Origin: an uncultured Christensenella sp.
GTDB taxonomy: Bacteria > Bacillota > Clostridia > Christensenellales > Borkfalkiaceae
DNA: 64,000 nucleotides
Direction: 5' to 3'
Assembly: GCA_910577375.1 (NCBI GenBank)
Contig: CAJTLT010000001.1
Coordinates: 485,678-549,677 of the forward strand
Shown: piece after piece, positions 50,177 through 57,854 of the stretch
Position numbering within the stretch: the stretch's first letter is position 1
Layout: each line of letters begins with the position of its first letter
Translations under genes and position numbers: made by a program
Notes under the pieces: model-generated
Database searches by the model: none
Seen by the model: the letters and a program-made list of their open reading frames with translations, nothing else
Told to the model about the DNA's origin: nothing

Positions 50177-50284
50177 TCAAATATTCAAAAGAACAACAAC
50201 GAAAGCGGCGAGAACAATTGCGAGAATTTTAACCGGCCAGTTTTTCGTAAACATATCCGCGATTAACTTTGTGAACTTTTTCAT
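50177..50284 (-). CDS. 35-residue single-helix protein resembling the N-terminus of CdaR
   Basis: The ATG (50282-50284) overlaps the cdaA stop as ATGA, and a strong GGAGGGG lies eight bases upstream, so translation is well supported. The peptide starts MKKFTKLIADMFTKNWPVK and continues as one hydrophobic helix to a short LLNI end. KNW.VKI followed by a helix is the N-terminal anchor pattern of CdaR (YbbR), the usual neighbour and regulator of CdaA. No YbbR repeats follow; the next gene is DUF1015. It may be a truncated CdaR or an independently evolved membrane micro-protein binding CdaA. Confidence 0.72.
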   Translation of the reverse strand: MKKFTKLIADMFTKNWPVKILAIVLAAFVVVLLNI

Positions 50285-51102
50285 AATTTCCCCTCCGCAG
50301 TCAAATCAGACCAATAGTATTCCGAAAGCGCGGTTTTAATATCTGCCGCGTCCGCATATTTCTTTTTAACCATACCGTTTTTGACAATTGAAATTATACC
50401 CGTTTCTTCGGAAACGACAATTGCCGTTACGCTTGCCACCGAAGTTACGCCGAGCGCGGCTCTGTGGCGGCTGCCCATATCCTTGGGAAGGTTTTCGCTT
50501 TGGGCAAGCGGTAAAAAACAACCGGCGGCATAAATTTTGTTGCCTTCTATTATCATTGCCCCGTCGTGCAACGGCGCTTTGGGATAAAAGACCGCCTCTA
50601 TCATCTGGGACGTTATCTGCGCATTTACCACAGTTCCGCTTTCAATTATGCCTTCGGGAAGGTTTTCGTTTGAAAGCACTATGAGCGCGCCTATATCTTT
50701 TTTAGACATATTCTGAACGGCGCGCACCGTTTCTTCGATTATAAGCTCTATACCGGAAACGGTTAAACTATCCATTTTGTTTTTCTTTATGTTTGAATCC
50801 AGAAGAGAACGTTTTATTTCCGTATGGAACATTGTAAACACCAGCAAGGCAATCATTACAATTATGAGGAAAAGCATTTCGTTTGCAAACTCTTTGGAAA
50901 AAGTAAACGTTACGCCGCAAAGCAATATAAAGAACACTATGACCGCAATGAATTTGCCGCCTTTATTGTTCTTTAAAACTTTGAATATAAAATAAAATAT
51001 AATGCTTAAAAGCAAAAATTGGAGTATATATTCAACAAAATTATCGCCGAAATTTGCAAAAAAGCTTTTGAGTGAATTCCACACTTCGCCCCAGTCTCTC
51101 AT
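50281..51102 (-). CDS. cdaA: Diadenylate cyclase CdaA (DacA)
   Basis: It makes the second messenger c-di-AMP from two ATP. Three N-terminal membrane helices (about 20-100) precede the DAC domain, with the catalytic motifs PLHDGAMIIEGNKIYAAGCFLPL and GSRHRAALGVTS intact. 273 residues as in Bacillus CdaA. c-di-AMP controls potassium and osmolyte transport and cell wall homeostasis. In most Firmicutes cdaA-cdaR-glmM form an operon; here cdaR is replaced by a 35-residue gene and glmM is absent. Confidence 0.95.
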   Translation of the reverse strand: MRDWGEVWNSLKSFFANFGDNFVEYILQFLLLSIIFYFIFKVLKNNKGGKFIAVIVFFILLCGVTFTFSKEFANEMLFLIIVMIALLVFTMFHTEIKRSLLDSNIKKNKMDSLTVSGIELIIEETVRAVQNMSKKDIGALIVLSNENLPEGIIESGTVVNAQITSQMIEAVFYPKAPLHDGAMIIEGNKIYAAGCFLPLAQSENLPKDMGSRHRAALGVTSVASVTAIVVSEETGIISIVKNGMVKKKYADAADIKTALSEYYWSDLTAEGKL

Positions 51103-51136
51103 ACAGACCTCTTAAAACGTATATATTTCATTACTT

Positions 51137-51165
51137 ATTATATAATCAAACGCATAAAAAATAAA
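51137..51165 (-). promoter_or_regulatory. Promoter candidate upstream of cdaA
   Basis: TATAAT on the minus strand with a weak TTTATT box 17 bases upstream, 35 bases before the cdaA start. It may serve the whole run down to the SDR gene at 42000. Confidence 0.5.
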
Positions 51166-51179
51166 GCGTTTAACAGTGG

Positions 51180-52169
51180 TTAATTTTCCCCGTCGTGAAA
51201 AATTATGCAACTTTCCGCGGTTTGCAAAGCGTTTCTCGGAGTTAATCTGCCGCATTTTACGTCTGAAATCCTTGCATACAGATATGCGGTCATATGCGCA
51301 AGTTTGCGCTCGCCTATAGCCGCGGCTTGTTCACGGTTCTTTTTTACGGCGAATTCTTTCATTTTCAACAGTTCCGCAAGAGCGGAAACGCTATCCCGCG
51401 AGGTAAGAATTGTTAACAGATTTTTGAAATAATTGAAAAGACCGTTCAGTATAAACATTTCGTCGCCGCTTTTATCCATAAGCTCGTCGGCAATGCGCAT
51501 AAACCCTGTAAAATCTTTTCTCGCAACGCAATTCGTAAGTTCGTAAAGCCTGTAATCGGCGTCTTTATAAACAAGCGCGTCAACTTCGCTTTGAGAGAGT
51601 GTGCCTTCGCCGCCTTTATAATCAATCAGCTTTTGCACCTCCGACGAAACACGCGCCATATCGCACAGACAGTATTCCGCAATACTTTCGCAAGCCGCAG
51701 TTGAAGCCGATACTCCTGCCCGCCTTAACGTAATGTAAGCCCATTTCGCCACTGTATCGGTATCGGCGCAGTTACAGTCTATATACGTTACCGTGTGTTT
51801 GCGTTTTAAATCAACACCCTTTTTGCCGCCGACGTTTACTATTAGCAAAATCGACGTGGGAGGAAAATCTTCAAAAAGAGGTTTCAAATACGTTTCGTAT
51901 TCGTTTTCATTAGGATAGAAACCGCTCACTTTTATTATGCGCTTTTCCGCCATAAAAGGATAGTTTTTCACCGCCGACACAAGCGCGGTAATTCCGTTCC
52001 CTTTTAACGTTTCTCCGTCGAAAGAAGTAAAATTCAATTCCGGCATCTGCAAAAAGGCGGACAATATCTGTTCTTCGCCTTTCATACGGAAATAAGCGTC
52101 GTCACCCTCGAGAAGGTAAATATTTTTCGCCCCCTCCGCTATTGAGTTTTTGAGTTCTGTATATTTCAT
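51180..52169 (-). CDS. holA: DNA polymerase III subunit delta
   Basis: The clamp-loader wrench subunit. YLLEGDDAYFRMKGEEQI, FNFTSFDGE-like LNFTSFDGETLKG, and KRIIKVSGFYPNE are typical N-terminal blocks. ADYRLYELTNCVARKDF and FILNGLFNYFKNLLTIL belong to the helical domains II/III. 329 residues. The start overlaps the acyltransferase stop by four bases (52166-52169). Confidence 0.9.
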   Translation of the reverse strand: MKYTELKNSIAEGAKNIYLLEGDDAYFRMKGEEQILSAFLQMPELNFTSFDGETLKGNGITALVSAVKNYPFMAEKRIIKVSGFYPNENEYETYLKPLFEDFPPTSILLIVNVGGKKGVDLKRKHTVTYIDCNCADTDTVAKWAYITLRRAGVSASTAACESIAEYCLCDMARVSSEVQKLIDYKGGEGTLSQSEVDALVYKDADYRLYELTNCVARKDFTGFMRIADELMDKSGDEMFILNGLFNYFKNLLTILTSRDSVSALAELLKMKEFAVKKNREQAAAIGERKLAHMTAYLYARISDVKCGRLTPRNALQTAESCIIFHDGEN

Positions 52170-52972
52170 ATTTTTTCCTCGTCGCTCTCTCCGTTTTTCT
52201 CTTCAGGACGGTAAACGTATTTTATATACTCGCAGTCGCTGTTTTTTGCCCGCTCACACATCGCAAAATAAACTTCGTCTCTGAGTTTTTGCACGGCTTC
52301 TTTTCTGGGCAAATTTTCATCGCCGTAGAAAGGTCCGTCTATATAAACCACACGTTTGGGACGCTTGAAAAATTTACGTTTTTTATACGTCATTGTATAC
52401 GCAAAAACAGGGGTTTTCATCTTGACGGGATACGCAAAAGACGTTGCGGGAAAATTACGGATTTTAGTATGGTAATACCAGATATGCGCTTCGGGATAAA
52501 CCGCAATCCAATGCTTTAACTCCACCGCCCGTTCTATAGCCGCGTTAAATTTTTTCATGCCGGCGAACGTATCGGGTATGGGAAATCCGCCGAGAGTTTT
52601 TATCAGCCAGCCAAGCCCCGTTATGGAAGTTGCATCGGAATTGATAATTATATCTGCGGGGCGGGGATAAGCCAGATATGACGGATTGAAAGCGTCCGCA
52701 AACATAGAAGTATGGTTTCCGTAAATAAAACACGATTGCTTTTTAAAGCCTTTCAAAGCTTTTTTATTTACGTATTTTACACGCTTAAACGTGCGGTGAA
52801 TCAACCATAGTATGGGGTGTACGATTAAATAATACCAGAAAATCCGCTTAAATTTTCCGTATGCGCCCTCATTGATATAAACATAATTTTCGGGCAACGG
52901 CTTCTTTTTTATATTCGTTCCCGCGAAATCGTCGTTAACCTCGTCTGAGTAATAAATTATTTTTTGCTTCAT
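52166..52972 (-). CDS. PlsC-like lysophospholipid acyltransferase
   Basis: An LPLAT-fold membrane-associated acyltransferase. FIYGNHTSMFADAF corresponds to the HX4D motif but here five residues separate His and Asp. FPIPDTFAGMKKFNAAIE and VYPEAHIWYYH (usual FPEGTRS) follow. I start at ATG 52972, just after the lysR stop; the TTG at 52987 lies inside lysR. 268 residues with hydrophobic stretches at about 43-62 and 88-105. It could complete phosphatidic acid synthesis after PlsY, though the altered motif leaves the substrate open. Confidence 0.83.
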   Translation of the reverse strand: MKQKIIYYSDEVNDDFAGTNIKKKPLPENYVYINEGAYGKFKRIFWYYLIVHPILWLIHRTFKRVKYVNKKALKGFKKQSCFIYGNHTSMFADAFNPSYLAYPRPADIIINSDATSITGLGWLIKTLGGFPIPDTFAGMKKFNAAIERAVELKHWIAVYPEAHIWYYHTKIRNFPATSFAYPVKMKTPVFAYTMTYKKRKFFKRPKRVVYIDGPFYGDENLPRKEAVQKLRDEVYFAMCERAKNSDCEYIKYVYRPEEKNGESDEEKI

Positions 52973-52973
52973 T

Positions 52974-53861
52974 TCAATCAGTTTCAAACATTGCCAGAAA
53001 TTCTTTTACGGCGAAAGACAGCGATACGTTTTTGGCAAGAGCTATACCTATACCGCGCACTGGTAAAGAAGGCTCGCAGATTACCTCGAACAGTTCTCCG
53101 CTTTCAAATTCCGCTTTGCAATATTCGCGCGGGATACAGCCGATACCCATTCCCTTTATAACAAGCTTTTTCATAAAATCCCAATTTGCCACTTCAACGT
53201 CGGGGTTAAGCTGAACACCGACTGTTTCGCAATAAGCCGAAAGCGCACGGCGGGCGACCGTGTTTTCTTCAATCATCAAAACCGGATATTGCTGTAAATC
53301 TTTCAACGGAATTGTTTTGTCTTTTAAGTCTGAATATTTTACGCCCGCGACAAACGTATCCGAAAGGTGCGTGACCGTGCCGTAAAAGCGTATTTCGTCG
53401 TCTTCGGCGGGCAAATTCAAAAACGCAATATCGCATTTGCCCTCTTTAAGCTGGCTTAAAGTATAAGGCGAGGTTGAAGAAATAAGTTCAAGCTTGACTG
53501 CGGGATATTTTTCGTTATATTCTGCAAGCTTTTCAGAGAGAATGTGTGAAAATATAGAATCGGTTGCGCCTATTCTTATACTGCCGGTCGCCGTGGTTTT
53601 AACTTCCGTAAGCTTGCTTTCCGCGTCGTCTAAAAGCTTAAGAGCTTCTTCCACTTGTTTGAAAATGAGTTTACCGCCGCCCGCAGATAAATCCATACCC
53701 TTATGCGTACGGTTAAAAAGAGAAACTCCGAGCTGATTTTCCATACTTTTTATAGCCTGCGATACAGCCGGCTGTGAAATAAAAAGCTCCTGAGCCGCTT
53801 TAGTTAAACTGCCGCATTTTGCAACGGTATAAAACACTCTGTAAAGTTCAAGATTGACCAT
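52974..53861 (-). CDS. LysR family transcriptional regulator
   Basis: An N-terminal winged helix-turn-helix (about 1-60: LYRVFYTVAKCGSLTKAAQELFISQPAVSQAI) and a periplasmic-binding-like effector domain (about 90-295). No signal peptide, so cytosolic. It resembles the CysL/YwfK-like subgroup, without a clear effector. It is co-directional with mnmE (8-base gap upstream) and the acyltransferase, not divergent as is usual for LysR genes, so its target is not obvious. Confidence 0.92.
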   Translation of the reverse strand: MVNLELYRVFYTVAKCGSLTKAAQELFISQPAVSQAIKSMENQLGVSLFNRTHKGMDLSAGGGKLIFKQVEEALKLLDDAESKLTEVKTTATGSIRIGATDSIFSHILSEKLAEYNEKYPAVKLELISSTSPYTLSQLKEGKCDIAFLNLPAEDDEIRFYGTVTHLSDTFVAGVKYSDLKDKTIPLKDLQQYPVLMIEENTVARRALSAYCETVGVQLNPDVEVANWDFMKKLVIKGMGIGCIPREYCKAEFESGELFEVICEPSLPVRGIGIALAKNVSLSFAVKEFLAMFETD

Positions 53862-53869
53862 AATTCACC

Positions 53870-55165
53870 TCATTTTCCAACGCAGAATTTTTCAAACACG
53901 GTAGAAATTATTTCTTCCGTTGCCGTTTCTCCCGTGATTTCCCCGAGCGCGTCCCACGCGTCTTTTAAATCAACCGCTATTAAGTCAAGCGTAAGAGCAC
54001 CGATATTTTCCGCTGCGGAGCAAAGCGCCGAATCCGCGCGTAACAGTGCGGCATAATGACGCTCTTCGATTATATACGCTTTATCAAGAGCAACCTCGCC
54101 GACGCCGTTTTGTATTATTATTTTTTTCAAAGTTTCAAGACCTGCGCCGGTTTTTGCCGAAACGACAACGTCGCAATTGCCGCAAGGCTCGTTTATATCG
54201 CACTTGTTGAAAACCTTTATTAATTTCCCGTTGATTTCTTCCGTCATTTCGGAATTGCCGTCGGTTAAAAACAAAACTATATCTGCCGACCGCATTATAT
54301 TTTTAGCGCGGGAAATTCCGATACTTTCCACTTCGCCGGCGCGTTCCCTTATTCCCGCAGTATCGATAAGATTATATTTTACTCCTTCAAGTTCCAATGT
54401 CCCTTCAACGGCGTCGCGGGTTGTTCCTTCTTCTTTGGAAACTATCGCTTTATCATAGCCTAAAAGAGCGTTCAAAAGCGAACTTTTACCCATATTCGGC
54501 TTACCGCAAATCGCGACGGTTACGCCGTCTTTTATCTTTTTACCGCATTTATAGCTTTCGATTAATCTTTGGATTTCCGTCAGGATTTCCGAAAGACTTT
54601 GTTTTATTTTCTCCATATCCGCGCCGTCTGCGTCTTCTTCGGGATAATCGATTTCCACCGCAACGCCTGCGAGCAAATCTTTTAAACGGTCTTGTGCCAC
54701 CCGAACTTCGTGCGTAAGTTTTTCGCCGTAAAGCATACTACCGGCACGCAGCAGCGCAAGACTTTCTGCGTTAATCATATCAACCATACCTTCTGCAGAG
54801 GCAAGGGAAAGTTTTCCGTTCAAAAACGCGCGCTTTGTAAATTCGCCGCGTTCCGCCGACCTTGCGCCGAGAAGTAGACATTTTTTTAATATGCCGCGTG
54901 CAATCTGTGCGCCGCCGTGGCACTGAAATTCAACCACGTCTTCGCCGGTAAAAGATTTCGGGGCTTTGAAATACACCATAAAACCGTAGTCTGTAAATCC
55001 GTCGCCCGAAATATTGCCCGCATACATAAAATTCGGTTTAAATTCATTCTTAAGCGGAGAAAACATTTTTTTTGCGATTTCAAGCGAATTTTCACCGCTT
55101 AACCTTATAACGGCGACCCCGCCCGTACCAGAAGCCGTGGCTATCGCAGCAATGCAATCGTACAT
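53870..55165 (-). CDS. mnmE: tRNA modification GTPase MnmE
   Basis: With MnmG it installs 5-(carboxymethyl)aminomethyl groups at wobble U34. An N-terminal folate-binding domain (about 1-115, AIATASGTGGVAVIRLSG; HGG), a helical domain, an inserted G domain (GKPNMGKSSLLNALLG, GTTRDAVEGT, DTAGIRE) and the C-terminal FCVGK motif are visible. 431 residues, about 25 fewer than usual. The partner mnmG is not in the window. First gene of mnmE-lysR-acyltransferase-holA. Confidence 0.96.
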   Translation of the reverse strand: MYDCIAAIATASGTGGVAVIRLSGENSLEIAKKMFSPLKNEFKPNFMYAGNISGDGFTDYGFMVYFKAPKSFTGEDVVEFQCHGGAQIARGILKKCLLLGARSAERGEFTKRAFLNGKLSLASAEGMVDMINAESLALLRAGSMLYGEKLTHEVRVAQDRLKDLLAGVAVEIDYPEEDADGADMEKIKQSLSEILTEIQRLIESYKCGKKIKDGVTVAICGKPNMGKSSLLNALLGYDKAIVSKEEGTTRDAVEGTLELEGVKYNLIDTAGIRERAGEVESIGISRAKNIMRSADIVLFLTDGNSEMTEEINGKLIKVFNKCDINEPCGNCDVVVSAKTGAGLETLKKIIIQNGVGEVALDKAYIIEERHYAALLRADSALCSAAENIGALTLDLIAVDLKDAWDALGEITGETATEEIISTVFEKFCVGK

Positions 55166-55174
55166 AGTACCTCA

Positions 55175-55191
55175 AAGTATAATTTATACTT
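55175..55191. promoter_or_regulatory. 17-bp palindrome upstream of mnmE
   Basis: AAGTATAA and TTATACTT flank a single central base, 9 bases upstream of the mnmE start. A further half-site (AAGTATAG) lies at about 55207. This could be an operator, perhaps for the LysR protein encoded next, but AT-rich chance palindromes are common. Confidence 0.35.
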
Positions 55192-55241
55192 ATATTATTT
55201 TATAAAAAGTATAGCACTGACAAACACAAAAAGCAAGAGAA

Positions 55242-55264
55242 AAGGGCGCTTAAACCGCGCCCTT
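55242..55264 (-). terminator. Intrinsic terminator after the Asn/Gly-rich membrane protein gene
   Basis: An 8-bp stem (AAGGGCGC with GCGCCCTT) and a 7-base loop; on the minus strand followed by TTCTCTTGCTTTTTG. Confidence 0.7.
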
Positions 55265-55277
55265 AAATATTTTATAT

Positions 55278-56162
55278 TTAACTTTCAAACGGGTCGCCGC
55301 CGTCAGCTTTGTTGTTTCCGTCGCCGAATTCGGAAAAAGGGTCGTCCTGAGTATTGCCCGAGCCGTGAGAACCGTATCCGCCGTTATAAGGATTTTGACC
55401 GTTATATCCGCCTTGTCCGTATCCGTCGTTACGCGAATAAGGGTTTTGATTGTAAGGATTTTGATTAAAATTCTGTTGTTGGTACTGCTGATACATTCTG
55501 TATTGTCTTTCTTGTTCCCTGCGCATAAAATCACGGTAATTCATACCCTTGTTGTTGCGGAGAATAAATATCAGTATTCCCTGAACGGGGAAAAGTACGC
55601 TTGTGAGAGTGAAAAGAAAATACCTTCTCGCCGCATAAGTCTGGAAAAACGCAGAAAGAACGAATACTTGCAACGCTATAAAAACAACGTCAAACGCCAC
55701 AAGAACATAGCCGAGGACTTCATAACACCATGCCGCCCAAGCGAGGTCGGCGGGTACGTTTCTCAACACATAACTTGTAACGGGCAAACCGTAAGCGCCC
55801 AACTCTTCAACTTCGTATACGCACCCTGCGTCAACGAGCTTAAACTGCGCCACATAGGAAACAATGTATCCGATTACAAGCAAAAATTCCAGAATCGCCG
55901 CAGCAAGAGCAAGCCATCTTGTATCAACGCTTCTGAAAGTACGGTTTTTCTGTCCGCAAACACCTATATAATACGTGTTAACGAAAGGCACAAAAGCCAT
56001 CCATCTGTTTTTATATCCCTCATGACCGGCGATAACATAGAGCCCGCACGCCTGAAATACGAATACAGTTAAAAAGCAGAGCGCCCCTACCAAAAGCGGA
56101 ACCCAGATTGTATCCGCGTTGACAAACCTCAAAGATATCGAGGCATAGTCGAAAAAGTCCAT
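55278..56162 (-). CDS. Membrane protein with Asn/Gly/Tyr-rich cytosolic tail (DUF5684-like)
   Basis: Four to five hydrophobic helices (about 22-45, 90-110, 145-180, 190-208) with a NRWMAFVPFVNTYYIG segment that recalls DUF5684/inner-membrane proteins of unknown function. After IFILRNNKGMNYRDF the last ~90 residues are low complexity, with QYQQQ and repeated NPYN/NPYS and GGY units, probably disordered. Ribosome site GGAGGGAAATG with a second possible ATG. Single-gene unit with a terminator. Function unknown. Confidence 0.72.
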   Translation of the reverse strand: MDFFDYASISLRFVNADTIWVPLLVGALCFLTVFVFQACGLYVIAGHEGYKNRWMAFVPFVNTYYIGVCGQKNRTFRSVDTRWLALAAAILEFLLVIGYIVSYVAQFKLVDAGCVYEVEELGAYGLPVTSYVLRNVPADLAWAAWCYEVLGYVLVAFDVVFIALQVFVLSAFFQTYAARRYFLFTLTSVLFPVQGILIFILRNNKGMNYRDFMRREQERQYRMYQQYQQQNFNQNPYNQNPYSRNDGYGQGGYNGQNPYNGGYGSHGSGNTQDDPFSEFGDGNNKADGGDPFES

Positions 56163-56250
56163 TTAATTCATTTCCCTCCGTTAAGGTGACTTATATTATA
56201 TATGCGCTAAATGATTAAATTAAAAACGCCTTGTGAAAATCATGTTAAAT

Positions 56251-57009
56251 TTAAAAAAGTTTTATACCGTATTCTACGCTTTCGAGCGTAAGACCTTTTG
56301 CCGGCATAGTTCTGCCCACAGCTTCACGGTCGCCCTCGTTTATTGAACGTAAAATTTCTTCTTCCGAAAGAAAACTTTCGGCATAATTCAGCATAGTGCC
56401 CGCAATTGTACGGACCATATTGTAAAGAAATCCCGCGCCGCATACGTAAATTTCAACGTTTACGGAACCGTAACTTTCATATGTTTTTATTTTGACTGAA
56501 TATACTTCCCTTATTGTGGTTTTTACCTGGGAACCGCTTTTGCAATAAGCCTTGAAATCGTGTTCCCCCTCAAATACCCCCGATATATATTGGAGTTTAT
56601 CGATATCCACCGGAGTTTTTACCCACACCGCATATCTGTCTTTCAACGGATTTCTGCGCGGAGAAAGATATATTCTGTAACAATAAGTTTTTTTCTTTGC
56701 ACTGCGGTTTGCATCAAAATTTTCGGGTGCGGAAACAGTTTTTAATACCGATATATCCTGCGGCAAACGCAAGTTTATAACTTCCGCAAGCTTTTCGGCA
56801 GGTACGGACGTATTTGCGTCCAGATGGCAAACCTGCCCTGCCGCGTGCACGCCGCTATCCGTTCTGCCGCTTGCCGTAATATTGGTTTTTACGCCGAAAA
56901 TTTCTTTGCACGCTTCTTCGAGTTTCTGTTGAACGGTTATTGAGTTTTTCTGAATTTGCCACCCGCCGTAATTTGTTCCGTCGTAGGCAACCAGCAAAGC
57001 ATATCTCAT
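56251..57009 (-). CDS. truA: tRNA pseudouridine(38-40) synthase TruA
   Basis: It modifies U38-U40 in tRNA anticodon arms. The catalytic motif ASGRTDSGVHAAGQ holds the nucleophilic Asp. YDGTNYGGWQ near the N-terminus and GAGFLYNMVRTIAGTM near the C-terminus are typical. 252 residues. The start abuts the ecfT stop (shared base 57009). ecfA-ecfT-truA is the conserved Firmicutes order, normally after the ribosomal protein operon. Confidence 0.95.
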   Translation of the reverse strand: MRYALLVAYDGTNYGGWQIQKNSITVQQKLEEACKEIFGVKTNITASGRTDSGVHAAGQVCHLDANTSVPAEKLAEVINLRLPQDISVLKTVSAPENFDANRSAKKKTYCYRIYLSPRRNPLKDRYAVWVKTPVDIDKLQYISGVFEGEHDFKAYCKSGSQVKTTIREVYSVKIKTYESYGSVNVEIYVCGAGFLYNMVRTIAGTMLNYAESFLSEEEILRSINEGDREAVGRTMPAKGLTLESVEYGIKLF

Positions 57010-57854
57010 TATTTTATTTTTATATACTGATAAATTTCTGGGAAGATTTGACTGCAGTAAATATTCAAAAGCACAACGCCGGCAATCAGCGCGGCAAAAA
57101 TAAAAAGCGCAGCTAAATCCCGAAGTCCGAATTTTAATTTTTTATATTTCGTTCTGTTTTTAGAACTCGAATAACACCTTGCGTCCATAGCGTCGCCAAG
57201 TTCGTCGGCTCGGCGGAACGCGCTTATCAAAAGCGGAATCAATATAGGTACAATCGCCTTTATCCTTTTGAAAATATTTCCGCTTTCAAAATCCGCGCCT
57301 CTTGCTTTTTGTGCGGAAATTATTCTGTTGGTTTCATCTATCAGCGTAGGAATAAAACGGAGCGCGATAGACATAATCAACGCAAGCTCGTGCACCGGAA
57401 ATTTAATGTATTTCAAAGGCTTTAAAAGGCTTTCTATTCCGTCGGTTAATGCAACGGGCGTTGTCGTCAGCGTAAGTATGGAAGATGCCATTACCAAAAA
57501 GAACAGTCTTAACACAAAAAATACGGTAAAAATTATTCCTTCAAGATAGATATGGAATATCCACCATTCGCACAGCAGTTTTTCTCCCGTGTGGAAAAAT
57601 AAATTTAGCACGGCTGTGAATATCAAAATAAATAGTATGCCTTTTACCGAGCGCAAAACGCTTTTGAACGGTACGCGCGACGCGATTATCGCGGCGAATA
57701 TAACAAGCGCAACCGCAAACAACGAATAAAAATTATCCGCGACAAACAAAAGAACTATAATCGCTATTAACGCAAGAAGTTTAAAGCGCGGGTCGAGCCT
57801 GTGCACAAACGACTGCGACGGATAGTATTGACCGAAAGTTACGTCGTTAAGCAT
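57009..57854 (-). CDS. ecfT: Energy-coupling factor transporter transmembrane protein EcfT
   Basis: The T-component that couples ATPases to vitamin-binding S-components. About five hydrophobic helices, and the two cytosolic coupling motifs AQKARGADF and MDARCYSS (usual ARGY pair, here Cys). RLDPRFKLLALI at the start is typical. 281 residues. It overlaps the fused ATPase gene by eight bases. No S-component (BioY, RibU, ThiT and so on) is in the window, so this is likely the shared group II module. Confidence 0.94.
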   Translation of the reverse strand: MLNDVTFGQYYPSQSFVHRLDPRFKLLALIAIIVLLFVADNFYSLFAVALVIFAAIIASRVPFKSVLRSVKGILFILIFTAVLNLFFHTGEKLLCEWWIFHIYLEGIIFTVFFVLRLFFLVMASSILTLTTTPVALTDGIESLLKPLKYIKFPVHELALIMSIALRFIPTLIDETNRIISAQKARGADFESGNIFKRIKAIVPILIPLLISAFRRADELGDAMDARCYSSSKNRTKYKKLKFGLRDLAALFIFAALIAGVVLLNIYCSQIFPEIYQYIKIK

